Positions 10,301 through 21,100 of a stretch of 64,000 nt of DNA are shown here, piece after piece. The notes beneath the pieces are model-generated. The model made no database searches and had not been told where the DNA came from. It was given only the letters and a program-made list of their open reading frames with translations. Source of the stretch: Clostridia bacterium (GTDB taxonomy: Bacteria; Bacillota; Clostridia; Oscillospirales; Acutalibacteraceae). Both the position numbers and the translations under genes were made by a program. The first letter of the stretch is position 1, and the number at the start of each line of letters is the position of its first letter. The stretch spans positions 22,280 to 86,279 of the forward strand of contig JAFUHX010000017.1 in NCBI GenBank assembly GCA_017474045.1, given 5' to 3'.

Positions 10301-13300
10301 TCTATTTCTATCCCACCTATAAGCAGCAGGCTAACACCTATACCGTTGAGTTCTATAACGAAGACGGCTCCAAGCTTCTCGGAAAAGAAACACTTCCCCA
10401 CGATGCTGTTATCTATAAAGCAGGTGTAGAATACGCTGACGACGCAGTTGTTTATGGCGAAACCTATGTAACTCAGTCTTCAAAAGCAGCAACAGAAACT
10501 CACCACTATGACTTTACACATTGGAGAAATTCTGTTTCAAACGCTGAAGTAACAACAATTACTGAAAACTGCAAACTCTATGCAACCTTCACAGAAGAAG
10601 AACACAACAAGGTTCTTTATGAAATCGTTAAGGCTCCCACCTGTACTGAAACCGGTCTCGGAAACTACAAGTGCGAATCTGAATCCTGCGGTCTTATTGA
10701 CTATGACGTAGTTCTCGATGTAATTCCTGATGATTCAGCTCCCAACGGACAGATTTATATCGGAAGATCCAAGTGGACCCTCAATGACTACAGAGATGGA
10801 AACATTGACTTCGACAGCGTTGTTTATGTCGGACCCAAAACAAATGTAATCATTAACACCGAAGATCTCGGTACTCGCTCAATGCCTTGGAACCTTGAAG
10901 GTCAGCTCAGCAGAGGCGTTGGCAAAATTGAATATTATATTTCAACAGAAAAGCTTGATGACGCTTCTTCAATCACAAACTGGACAACAGCTTATGACTA
11001 TGACCAGGTTTACTCTGAGGTTCTTGCAGAAGAAATTCTTAATGCCGGTCTTACCAAGGCTCAGTATGAAGCTCTTGCAGACACCGACGCTAAGAAGAAG
11101 GCAGTTCTTGCAGCTACTGCTGAAGCAATTTCAGCTTATCAGGCTAACACAACCGGTATTCTTGAAAACCTTAACCTCGTAAACGGAGAAGAATACATCA
11201 TTTATGCAAAGATTTCTGACCGCGAATTCACAATCGGCGAAGAAGACTATGCTGCAAACGTTTCCTATATGTCAACAGGTTGGTTCCACTATGGTTCAAC
11301 TGCTCCCACAGTAACAATCAGCGGCGACGGAACAGGAACAAAATTCTGCGCTGAAGCAACAATCGAAGTTACTGACGACCTTGAAGGCTTTGTAACTCTC
11401 GTTGACGGCGAAGAGGTTACTCTCACCGACGGCAAATACACAACAACCGAAAAGGGTGTTCACACAGTTTCAGTTACCGACAAGAACGGAAACATCACAA
11501 CCAAGTCCTTTGAAATCAAGGGTAGCCATACCTACAGAAACTATACAATTGCCGCAACTTGCGAAAACGCAGGTTCAAGATATGACCTTTGTACTCTTTG
11601 CGGTGTGAAGGCTAACACAGAAGTAATCGCTGCAACAGGCCATAACTTCTCATCATATATTGAAAAAGCTCCCAGCTGTGTTGACGATGGCTACAGACTC
11701 TATAGCTGCGCTAACGGCTGCGGCGAAACCCTCAACATCAAGTGGAACTCAAGCGCAGATGAGCTTGCCAAGGCTAAGAAGTTCGTTGAAGGCGAAGGCG
11801 AAGCTGAAGATGAATGGGTAAGCATTACTGCTGAAGACGTTAAGCACCTTAAAGCAACAGGAACTCACACCTATGCTAAGGCTGTTGACGAAAAAGGCAA
11901 TGAAACTGCTGAAGATGCATGGGTAATTGACAAGGCAGCAACATGTAACGCTACCGGTTCAAAACACAAAGACTGCGTAATCTGCGGCGAAAGAGTTACA
12001 GAAGAAATTCCCGTAGACTCAAATGCACATAAATTCTATCGTGCAAAGGTTGCTCAGGAACCCACCTGCACAGAGCAAGGTTGGAAGAACGCAACTTGTA
12101 AGTATTGCGGATTTGTTAAAGTAAAAGCTGAAATGATTCCTGCTCTCGGTCACACCGAAGGCGAATACAGAATAATCAAAGAAGCAAACTGTCTTGAAAA
12201 GGGCGAAAAGGTTCTCACTTGCGAAGTTTGCGGAATTGACATCGGCGAAGCAGACAAAGACGGAAACTACAACACAGAGAAACCCGTAACAGTTGAAATC
12301 GACGCTCTCGGACATCTTCTTGTATTCGACAGAATCGTTGAACCCACAGTTGACGACGAAGGCAACCCCGTTCAGGGCTACAGCCTCTATAAGTGTGCAC
12401 GCGCAGACTGCGACTACACAGAAAAGAAAGATTATTTCGACAAGGTTGAAGAATTCACAGTTAACTTTGTTGACGGCGACACAACTGTTTACACAACAAC
12501 TCAGGCTAAGCTCAGCACTATTACCGCTGACCTTGTTACTGAACCCACAAAGGCTCAGGACGCAACCTATAAATACACCTTCAAAAACTGGGCATCAAGA
12601 ACCGGTGAAGGAACTGAAGAAAGCCCCTATGTTTACACAGCTGTTAAGTTCCCCATCGAAGTAAAAGAAAACATTACTTACTACGCTCAGTATGAAGAAA
12701 AATTCATTAACTACACAATCACCTATTATGAAGAAGACGGCGTTACTCAGTATAAGAAGGTCGGCTATCTCCATAACGGCGAAACCTATGAACTTCCCGA
12801 AGGTCCTTCCAAGGCTCAGACTGTTCTGAATACCTATACCTTTGCCGGTTGGAAGCTTCTCTCAGGCGACAAGGTTTATAACGACACAATTAAGATTGAA
12901 GGCGCAAACCTCAGCCTCAAGGCTACCTACACCGAAACAAAGAGACAGTATGCTGTTACCTATGCATATTCAAAATCAGACATTCTTGAAACATTCCTCG
13001 TTGAAGCAGGAACAAGCGCCCGTGATTGCTATCTCGTTCCCGTGAAAGAAGCTGACACAAAATATCACTATGATTTCGATGAGTGGAATAAGGCTGCTCA
13101 GCTTGAAAACGTTGAAAGCAACATTTATACCACACCTAACTTCACTCCTGCAGAGCATCAGCTCAAGACAAGAGTAGTTTCACCTGCAAATTGCCTTGAA
13201 GACGCAGTAGTTGAAAAATATTGTGATTGCGGCTATAAATACACAACAACAGGCGAAAAGGCTCTCGGACATCTTTGGGGCGAAGCAGTTTATAACGAAG

Positions 13301-14490
13301 AAACCGGAAAGAGCATTGTAAGCTGCACAAGAGAAGGCTGCGATGTTTCTCAGGAAGACACAAGAAAGTTCACTGTTAAATTCTTCCTTTCAGAAGATGC
13401 AACAGATGCTTTCAAGACTATTAACTACATTCCTTGGGGCTCAACTGTTTCCGGCAAGCTTCCCGGTGATCCCATTAAGGAATCAACATCAACCTATGAA
13501 TATAAGTTTGAAGGCTGGGCAATTTATGTTCCCACCTACACAGAAGATGGCGATGCTATTGTTGACACCGAAGGCAATCCTATAATGGAACTCAAGGTTG
13601 TTGACCCCGCTAATCAGCTTATTAAAGCCGACACAAACTTCTACGCTGTATTCAAAGAAACAGTCAGAAAATACACCGTAATCTTCGCTTATAACGCAAC
13701 TGAAGTAATCAAGGTTTACAACGATGTTCTTGCAGGCTCAAGCGTTGTTTATGACGGCGCAGTTCCCACTAAGGACTTTGACGCAACCTATCACTATAGC
13801 TTCAAGGGCTGGAACGCTGATACCTCAGACGTTCAGAGCGACATGAAGGTTTACGCTGAATTTAACAAGGCTAAGCATAGCTACACCGAGTCTTCTCTCG
13901 GCGAAGCTACCTGCACAAACGGCAAGGGAACAAGATATACTTGCTCCTGCGGTAAGTATTATGATGTTACCGGCAAGCCCCTTGACCACGAATATGTTCA
14001 GACTGAAAGAGTTGAACCCGCTGCAGGTAAAGACGGTTATGTTAAGTATGATTGCAAGAACTGCGACGCAACCTACACAGAAACACTTAAGTGGGTTGAC
14101 GACACAATTCTCTATACAATAACTGTTAAAGACCAGGACGGCGACGCAGTTGGCGGAGCAACAGTTCAGGCATATCTTGACGGCGTAATCACTCAGGAAG
14201 AAAAGACCAACGCAAACGGTCAGGCAACCTTCCTTCTTAAGAAGGGCAAGACCTATACCTTCAAAGTATATGGCGACATGATTGAAAACGGCGTTGACAC
14301 AACAATCAAGGTTGATGCCGACGGCAATGTAACAGGATCAATTCCTGCAGTCAGCGTAAGCCATTGCTCATGTACTTGTCACAGAGACGGTCTCTGGGCT
14401 GTAGTCTTCCGTTGGTTCCATAAGATTATTAAGTCAATCGTTGGCGAATTCAAGTGCTGTAACGATCCCGACGCAAAATATTATTCCTGA
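7366..14490 (+). CDS. Exported 2374-aa repeat surface protein (InlB/Flg_new-type repeats, Cys-pair modules)
   Basis: The N-terminus has a basic start, a hydrophobic core and an AEA cleavage site near residue 32. From about residue 275 to 2170 there are many copies of a roughly 70-residue beta repeat with the pattern YTVxFxxxDG ... PTKAxDxxYxYxFxxW ... YTAxY, typical of the Listeria-Bacteroides (InlB B-repeat, Flg_new) family. Between about residues 1090 and 1710 and near the end lie modules of the form CTExGxxxxxCxxCG, resembling small metal-binding knuckles. Residues about 2250-2320 resemble a CNA-B/carboxypeptidase-regulatory beta-sandwich. The end contains CSCTCHRDG, then an aromatic/basic amphipathic helix and a Cys pair. 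There is no LPXTG, SLH or choline-binding motif. AAGGAGG precedes the ATG. It is probably a wall-associated adhesin or matrix protein; the binding partner is unknown. Confidence 0.85.
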   Translation: MKKQIKKSMSLFLAVLMLLSSWVWFAPEKAEAATTQYYVKFTSNVTNTGDENSGTKLTIDWKDTNGTSGGSTGSKVVTFSQQGWDGQTTIWEGMIDGFPTKVTFNMFLDSTRKERHENFCLYVGSSAETCTTNVITSDNYGFSGSANTFSKSVNSSAYPKFTTVSSVAGIEAGTLNKLANGATITKTAAINGAKDQYGVAWVGSLPTSGFSYALKNAEGGAISSTYASVSGTGSTATVKLNDDLQKLFPNTKSGTIYLHATYGGTTVTSNVKFDNPEYTMTFHANGGKIGADDSSATDTVTMGGTDSKMFYDSVIGKSPAYRVKDGYEFKGFYSTKNADAAGRTASFSGTEFKDGETKVDANGDKTWYAAWQARPLTATFVTADNQLIGTLEGRYNNNLAATNMYNGLSGVNAALKAAYDANGGKGVTWNGSNEPVYTDGSNTYTFSHWRIIKAYNDSVVDGDEKTNLQGDVTFQAVYTKADAAKYSVKFYDGNGNVINDASNKSDYSFRDDVILPSTEPTKAQDDKYEYEFIGWAKNIGKNFYAVDENNQDENGAVISYTAKEAAEFTVRGDASYVPVFRTIPREYSVTFNYKVDGGATESVTVDGYHWLDGVSMPEEIKDNYTSGGYRYYIDGWKVGSNATKKQLDDISVNGNLTLTATYGAGKPAVYTINFYDKDGNHLNAGSNQYSHNSVVTAPEVEQTIDTDDSLYTFVAFKDANGNTYAQTATGDAEYTAEYTKKDYADISFYNYDGTLIYSLDGKENSIFVGDKVPVYDEEAYKLPERATDPVGSYNFTGWADSLGNEVIPGTDSLTGDTYLYAQFETVYKNYTVKFLNDDGTEYSVGPYHYGDPVAIPEENPTKAADETYTYSFRAWDPEVEEVCYKDATYTATYRRSYNYYKVTWLNDSKQVATAANYIYNEKIQQAPTPVPTQLGSANEGYSYVIDQWIRCDKNGNAILDGEGNQIVYHRGDRMPAEELYFYPTYKQQANTYTVEFYNEDGSKLLGKETLPHDAVIYKAGVEYADDAVVYGETYVTQSSKAATETHHYDFTHWRNSVSNAEVTTITENCKLYATFTEEEHNKVLYEIVKAPTCTETGLGNYKCESESCGLIDYDVVLDVIPDDSAPNGQIYIGRSKWTLNDYRDGNIDFDSVVYVGPKTNVIINTEDLGTRSMPWNLEGQLSRGVGKIEYYISTEKLDDASSITNWTTAYDYDQVYSEVLAEEILNAGLTKAQYEALADTDAKKKAVLAATAEAISAYQANTTGILENLNLVNGEEYIIYAKISDREFTIGEEDYAANVSYMSTGWFHYGSTAPTVTISGDGTGTKFCAEATIEVTDDLEGFVTLVDGEEVTLTDGKYTTTEKGVHTVSVTDKNGNITTKSFEIKGSHTYRNYTIAATCENAGSRYDLCTLCGVKANTEVIAATGHNFSSYIEKAPSCVDDGYRLYSCANGCGETLNIKWNSSADELAKAKKFVEGEGEAEDEWVSITAEDVKHLKATGTHTYAKAVDEKGNETAEDAWVIDKAATCNATGSKHKDCVICGERVTEEIPVDSNAHKFYRAKVAQEPTCTEQGWKNATCKYCGFVKVKAEMIPALGHTEGEYRIIKEANCLEKGEKVLTCEVCGIDIGEADKDGNYNTEKPVTVEIDALGHLLVFDRIVEPTVDDEGNPVQGYSLYKCARADCDYTEKKDYFDKVEEFTVNFVDGDTTVYTTTQAKLSTITADLVTEPTKAQDATYKYTFKNWASRTGEGTEESPYVYTAVKFPIEVKENITYYAQYEEKFINYTITYYEEDGVTQYKKVGYLHNGETYELPEGPSKAQTVLNTYTFAGWKLLSGDKVYNDTIKIEGANLSLKATYTETKRQYAVTYAYSKSDILETFLVEAGTSARDCYLVPVKEADTKYHYDFDEWNKAAQLENVESNIYTTPNFTPAEHQLKTRVVSPANCLEDAVVEKYCDCGYKYTTTGEKALGHLWGEAVYNEETGKSIVSCTREGCDVSQEDTRKFTVKFFLSEDATDAFKTINYIPWGSTVSGKLPGDPIKESTSTYEYKFEGWAIYVPTYTEDGDAIVDTEGNPIMELKVVDPANQLIKADTNFYAVFKETVRKYTVIFAYNATEVIKVYNDVLAGSSVVYDGAVPTKDFDATYHYSFKGWNADTSDVQSDMKVYAEFNKAKHSYTESSLGEATCTNGKGTRYTCSCGKYYDVTGKPLDHEYVQTERVEPAAGKDGYVKYDCKNCDATYTETLKWVDDTILYTITVKDQDGDAVGGATVQAYLDGVITQEEKTNANGQATFLLKKGKTYTFKVYGDMIENGVDTTIKVDADGNVTGSIPAVSVSHCSCTCHRDGLWAVVFRWFHKIIKSIVGEFKCCNDPDAKYYS

Positions 14491-14522
14491 TAATTAAGCG
14501 TTAAAAATCAAGAATAAGCTTT

Positions 14523-14560
14523 CAGGGCACCATCCTTACGGACGGTGCCCTGTTTTATTT
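14523..14560 (+). terminator. Strong terminator after the 2374-aa gene
   Basis: CAGGGCACCATCC pairs with GGACGGTGCCCTG around TTAC with one mismatch, followed by TTTTATTT. Confidence 0.9.
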
Positions 14561-14956
14561 ATGAGCATAAAATTTTCCCTTCTTTGAAATCTTCAGGAAG
14601 GGCTTTTATGTGCTTTCCGGAAAAAAACTCCAAGGAGAAGCTATTATAGAGAAAACGTGAGCCTTGCAAAGTTTTAAATCGAAATAAACTGAGCATTTTC
14701 GGCTAAAAAAAGAGAAAACAAATGAAAATATAGCCAAAAAATGAAGACCTTTCTTCAGCTTTCCCACATTATGTAGTTCAAACTTAAAAATCTTCACAAT
14801 ATCTTGATAAATCGCTGAATTTTTATGCAAAATCACATAAAAAGGAAGTGAAAATTTGTGCAACCCAACAGATTGTAAATCTAAACAAAAATCTGACTTT
14901 GAGTTTGTGCAAAGAGTAAAAAAAGTTAAAATCTTTGAAAAATATTAAATTTGATA
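14561..14956 (+). other. Non-coding gap between the two giant genes
   Basis: The gap is AT-rich. Its first part has a hairpin: AGCATAAAA near 14562 pairs with TTTTATGTGCT near 14605, with CCCTTC/GAAGGG inside. The remaining bases (about 14620-14956) show no coding frame with a ribosome-binding site on either strand and no recognised RNA. One minus-strand frame (14863 to 14606) lacks a Shine-Dalgarno and is not called. Confidence 0.5.
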
Positions 14957-14985
14957 TTGAAAACTTTGCATTTGAATGTTATACT
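14957..14985 (+). promoter_or_regulatory. Promoter of the 10,263-aa surface protein gene
   Basis: TTGAAA at 14957-14962 and TATACT at 14980-14985 are separated by 17 nt. Transcription from here starts near 14992. That places any start codon before this point outside the message and supports translation from 15127. Confidence 0.8.
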
Positions 14986-14999
14986 ACTCATAGTTATAG

Positions 15000-15126
15000 G
15001 TGTCTCTATAGGGATTTTTGCACCCTTTTTGCGCCATTTTTGCGCTTTTTGGGTCAATTTAGGTATTATTATAGGGAATCCTATTTAGTAATATATTTCA
15101 ATTCTTTCATTAAGGAGGAAAATTTT
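15000..15126 (+). ncRNA. 5' leader RNA of the giant gene, related to the leader at 7184
   Basis: GTGTCTC begins 14 nt after the -10 box, as in the leader at 7184. ACCC at 15022-15025 pairs with GGGT at 15051-15054, enclosing GCGC/GCGC at 15031-15034 and 15042-15045. In the upstream gene the outer pair is GCCC/GGGC, so one base pair differs on both sides (A-T versus G-C). AGGG at 15010-15013 can alternatively pair with CCCT at 15023-15026. The later part contains TATAGGGAATCCTATTTAG, a small imperfect hairpin, before AGGAGG at 15113-15118. Confidence 0.45.
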
Positions 15127-18100
15127 ATGAAAGTTGGAAAAAAAGCGTTAAGTTGCTTGCTGGCTATTATGATGATAGTATCCAGCTGTTCTGTATGCTT
15201 CAGTGTTCTCGGCGCAACGACCGACACTAAAGACATCTACAACGCAATTGTAATGCACTACGACAGCCTTATGGATGCCATAGACAAGGCAACGGTGGCG
15301 GATGAAGCTAAGAGAGATACATCCGGCGTACCCGTTAAAAATGGCTCCGTATGGGAGATCAAGAAAGACACCCTGAACGGTGGTTGGCTTGCCGTTTCAA
15401 GAGCTATTGCGTCTTATGCCAAGGGCACAGTAGGCACTAACAAGACCTATGTGGACCTTGTTGACGCCATCAAGGCTGTCGCAGCAGGCTATGCAGGTTC
15501 CAACGGACATCCCGTTGCAGACTACAACGCTATTCTTGAATATTACAAGTTTGGCTCAACTGCAACAGGCACCTTTGCATCTCAGGACACCGTTACCCTT
15601 AACATTGGTACCGGCTTTGATTTGCTTGCCTTCAAGGATGTTGCCTCAATTGTTGACAAAACTTATTCAACAGCAGTTCTGAAGTTCACTCCCAAGGGTG
15701 AGCTTGCCACAGGCTACACTCTTTCAACTGCTGATGACATCAGTTTCACAACAACTGACTTTATTGAACCTGATACAGACGTTGCTGCTATCAAGGGCGT
15801 TCTTGAGCAATGTATTGCTGCAGACGCTTTCAAAACATGGTTTAATAAAGCAACTCTCACAACAGATGATCTTGCTGCAATGACTCAGCTCCTCGCTCTC
15901 TTTGACACAACAATGGCCATCACAGGTCTCGGCTACACAGAAGCTGAAATCTGGGATTACTATGTTGCGCCCGAAGTTAGCAAGACCTATGCTGAAACAA
16001 AGGCATGGTATGACGCTGCCGGTGCAAGAGCTGAAGCAGAGCCCAAGGCTGTGGCTTATAAGACAAGACTTGACGCTCTTATGGCAACAGACCTTACTGC
16101 AATGGATGCTGCCGGTCTCTTTGCTCACAGACAGTCTGTTCAGGCAGTTGTTAATGAAATTGAAAACGACCAGTTCAGCACTCTCGTAATCACTATCCTT
16201 AATGAAAAGGAAGCTAACTATTACGGTGCAAACGGCTATAAGGTTGAATCATATCTCAAAGAGCTTGGCTTAAAGATTGCCCAGGCTTATGCTCCTTTGT
16301 TTGCAGATCAGCTCGTTCAGCTTGCAACAGAAGCTGATACTCTCAAAACATCAAAGGATGTTGAGCTTGCTGAAGGTCAGACTTGGGAAAGCACACCTGA
16401 ATATGCTGCTGCTCTTGCATGGGTAACTGCAGCTTCTGATCTCATTTCTGATATCGACAGCTATGTTCTCGACGGCGCAAGCTTTGCTGACATCGCTGAA
16501 TGCAAATCAGCTAACGGCAACGCTATCACAGAAGCTCTCTACAAAAAGGTAGCTGACGAGATCGGCGTAGTTTCTCTTGATATCTACGGTACTTCATACC
16601 TTGAAGACAAGGCTGCCATGGATAAGATTATGACTTCTACCATCCTTACAGGTAGAAGCTACAACACTATCTATGAAATTGCTGAAGAATTCAGACTTCT
16701 CTATAACAAGGCTGCTCAGCTCAGAGATGACGCTACAATGCAGGCTGTTTATGCTGCAATTTATCCTGACGGTATTGAAGAATATGCAACATATCTCAAC
16801 ACCATGAAGGCTGCTGCAGCTCAGTCATATTATGATACCCTCGCTATCGTTGATGCATACTACAGCGAAGGCGGTTCAGTTAAGTATTATAACTTCGAAG
16901 GTATTATTGCTCGTGCCGAATCAACAAGAAACACATCAGGTACATACGCAACTGTTGCAACCTTCCTCAACAGCACTCCCGCTTATGTTCCCGATGCAGA
17001 ATTAGAGCAGATTAAGGCTGCTGATATTTCAGCTCTCTATAATAAGATTTTCGGAACAGACGGTTATTATAACAAGGCTGTTGCTTTCCGTACCGGTCTT
17101 AACAATCTTCGTAATCTTGCATATCAGCACTCAAATGAGCAGACAGCCGATAAAAAGATCCTTTCCTATATCCTCAGGCAGGAGAATGTTACAGGTTCAC
17201 AGTACGGCTGGGAAAGCTGCATTGGCTCTGTTAGTGTTGACAAGATCCGTGAATTTGTAAATGAAATCGAGCTTGTTCAGCAGACAGGTATTCAGACATC
17301 TAACGGCAAGATTACTGCCGGCGGTATTGAAGACCTTATGACTCTTGCTGTTGAAGATCTTGATAAGATTCTTATTTCTAACGACCTTGGTACCCTCCTT
17401 AACTCACTTACAGCTAAAGAAAATGAAGAAACCGGCGCAACCGTAGGTTTCCTCGGTGTTTGGGGCTTTGATTACACCTTCAAAAACCCCGGTGGCGGAA
17501 CAACAACGGTTAAAGCAGGTGATCCCTGTAAGAACCTTCGTGAATTCCTCATCAACCTTGTTGTTGGTCTTCTTTGGGGCGGTTCACTTCAGACAACACT
17601 CTTTACAGCACTTAACGGAGCTGTAGGCCCTGCTGTTTATAATATTGCAGATACAAATGGTCAGTGTCTGAGTGTTGTAAGTGCCAAAAAGAGCTTGTGG
17701 CAGTGGCTTCCCGAGATAACACAACGAGCAATTCCCACAATGCCACATCTTTATTATGAAGACTGGAATGGTATTGATAATGTTGCTCAGACTGACGGTG
17801 CGAACCTTGAATGGTACAAGTATTTCACAGGTGAGGCTTTTAAGATGGGCGGCAATTCAGAATATGACTATACAATGATTCTGAAAGTGCTCCAGAAGGC
17901 ACCTCTTGATAGAACAGTTTCCAATCAGAATAATGCTTCCGGTACAAGGGAAATCCGTTCTTATTGGGCTCCGTTCAAGTACAACGATCAGATAGCAAGA
18001 GATGACTGTGCTTTGCTTGGCACATATTCACGTACTCTTCCTTATACAAGGGGATATGAAATAACACAGGATAAAACTCTTAATGCCAACCTTTGGACAG

Positions 18101-21100
18101 AGGGAGAGGATCAGCTTCCCTTCTGTAATGACGGCGCAAATTGTACTAACCCTGATCACTACTTCAACAGCAAAAAAGCATGGCATATTAATGACTGGAA
18201 TGATTTCTACAGAACATTTGCTGTTGCAACCTGCGGTCTCCATGTACCTCTTGCAGAGCTTATGACTAAAAAAGCGCTTCACCCGTCTGATGCTGAGGCA
18301 TCAAATCTCTTTGCTGAAGCTGACATTGCTAGTATTAACGCATCTGTTATTACTCAGGAAACTGGTGATGCTCTTTACGACCGTCTCTTTATCCCTCTTT
18401 ACAGACTTCTCGGTATTGAAGGTTTCTATAATGCTTCAACAAATCCTGGTGGCTACTACGGTTACGATAAGATCAGAGAAGCTTCTCAGACATGGGCACA
18501 AGAAAACAATATGGGCGTTAAGGTTTCCGGTATTTATAATTCAGGTGTACCTCTTTGGACTTATGTTCTTCAGCCCATTGTATATTGGCTTGAAAATGAG
18601 CTTTTCGTAAGACCTGTTCAGACAATTGCTGAACTTCTTCCAAACCTTCTTACAATGCTCGAATATGACCAGCTCCTTCCCAAGCTCAGTAATATCAGTC
18701 TTTATATCGGTTACACAATTGATATAGCTAGCTTTATTGGTGGTAAGATTACTGACCTCAGCCTTTCAGGTATTATTCTTCCTCTTCTCACCGGTTTAGG
18801 TATTACTCAGGATGCTCTTAAGGGCGGTATCAGCGGTCTTCTCTCAGCTCTTCTCGGTGGCGTAAGAACTACAAATCCCAATGAAACTTATACCGATGAA
18901 AAGGGAAATACTGTAGCTTACAAGTATCTGATGAAGGTGACAAAAGAAGTTGTCACAGATGAATTCGGAAACAAGGTTACTCAGAATGTGACCAGCACAA
19001 CAGAAAAAGCACAGTGGAAGGCTTCAAACGGAACAACCTATTATATTAAGACTCCCGGCCTTCTTACTGCTACGCTTTACGGTCTTATGATTCAGGAGGA
19101 CGATCCTGAAACCAGTGAAAACGAAACACTTGAAAATCCCTTCCTTGATTGGATCTTTATGAAGGGCGGAAACACTGCACAGGTACCTCTTCAGATTCCT
19201 GTTAACCGCTTTATGGCTGCCGGTTCACTTAAGGGCGGCGACCATCCCAATAATGAATCGACATCAATTGCCGGTGTTTACGGTTCAGTAACAAACTACC
19301 ACATTTATGCTGAACCCGGTGTATCAATGCTCGTTCTCCTCCGTTGGCTTCTCAACGACGGTACTCTTGATGTGCTTATGCCTCTTCTCAGCGGCCTCAT
19401 CAAGCCCACAGTTGATCCCGAAACAGGCGAAGAATCAAGCATTCTTGACACAATTATTCCCATTATTGACGGTCAGGCTGATAACCTTATGGCTATCATT
19501 ATCTGCCTTCTCAATGACTATGTTATAACTGCAGAAAAATTCCAGGATCCTGCTCAGGATACAAGTGCCTGGGGTAAATATAACGCTGAAGGAACAGGGT
19601 TCGATTCATATCTTAACGAAAACGGAACTTCTAAGTTTGCGTTTGGTACTATTCTTAGAAAATACCTCTCTGAAGGTAATGCAAATGTTACTGAACTCGA
19701 ACTTACTACAGGTAACTTCACAGATGCTGACCTTACAGCTAAGGCAGACCTTGCAGTTGCTAACGCAGATAAGCTCATCAACTCTCTTGCAACAACTCTC
19801 TTTGTTGCTCTTAAAGATACCCTTCTCGGTATTGACGCTATCAGAGACCTTGGCTTCGAAGCAGTTATTGAGAAGATGGAAAAATCTATCAACGATCCTA
19901 CTGCTAAGAAGGTTACTCTTGAAGACGTTGTTACTGACACAGTAATCGGTAATAACCTTGTTGATATCATCATGAATCTCGTATTCGGTAACGGCCTTCC
20001 CACTAAGGCTAAGCTCGCAGACGGAACTCAGATTCAGGCTCATACCGACGGTCAGAAGATGTCTCAGACATATACTGACGGACAGGGCGTAACAAAAACA
20101 ACAGAATATTACATCACAGCAGGTAGCGATTCTGCTCCTCTTGCCTACGATGAAAAGGGTGACGTTGAAATCGTACGCCAGGTTAAGTATGCCCTTGATG
20201 CAGACGGTAACGAAACTGACAGAATCGAAGGCTTCGTAGTTAACGAAGGTCTCCTCGGTGGCTTATTCGGTGATCCTGAAAGCATTCTTAACAAGGTTCT
20301 TGACGCACTCGGTGACTTCAACCTTGACATCAGCCCCGTAGGCTTCTATGACATCTGGACCAGCACTGCAACAAGCGGCCAGAATACCCAGCTTGCTCAG
20401 TGGCTCAAAACCCAGGCTGAAAGATTCACAGGCAAGACACTTACTACGGCAAGTGCAAGAACAGAGCTTAAAAACATGACATGGGGTGACATTCGTGCAC
20501 CTAAGGGAACAACATGGTTTGATGCAGACACCACCGATATGAATGTTAAGTTCGACCGCTTCGGTGAAATGATTTGCGACCTTCTCTATCCCCTTAACCC
20601 CATCCTTGCTTTCCTTCTTTCAGGTCAGGACATTATCCTCTTCGACGAGCTTAAGCTCCAGGGTGAAAACGGCTATTCAAAGGGCATCGTTGCCATTCTT
20701 GAAGCTCTTGGTCTTAACACAGCTTGTATGAGCCAGAACAGCTTCGATAACTATGTTTATACAGCTGCTGTAAATACAAGCCCTGTTGGTTACACGAATG
20801 AAACAGACGTTAATGTTGACAACCTTTCAAAGGGTACAACAACAAAGGACGGCGAAACAATCACCAAGAGATTCGCTGTAACCAAGAACTCACCCCTTAA
20901 GCCTCTCATTGTTGCAATCAAAGAGCTTCTTATCGGTAGCGGCGACGTTAACGGTCTCCTTGACACACCTCTCACCGTTCTCTTCTCAAAGCTTCCAAAC
21001 GTTGCATACAACCTCTATCTCTTCCCGGGTGAAAACGGAAAGAACACCTGCAACTTCTCAATTGCAGTTAAGAACCTTATTTCTCCTGTAACTAAGATTC

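Noticed and set aside
14606-14863. 85-codon minus-strand frame between the giant genes
   Set aside because: It has no Shine-Dalgarno and AT-driven composition, and overlaps a hairpin.
14935-15126. In-frame extension of the giant gene upstream of ATG 15127
   Set aside because: It starts before the promoter at 14957-14985 and has no ribosome-binding site. The signal peptide begins at 15127 after a perfect AGGAGG.
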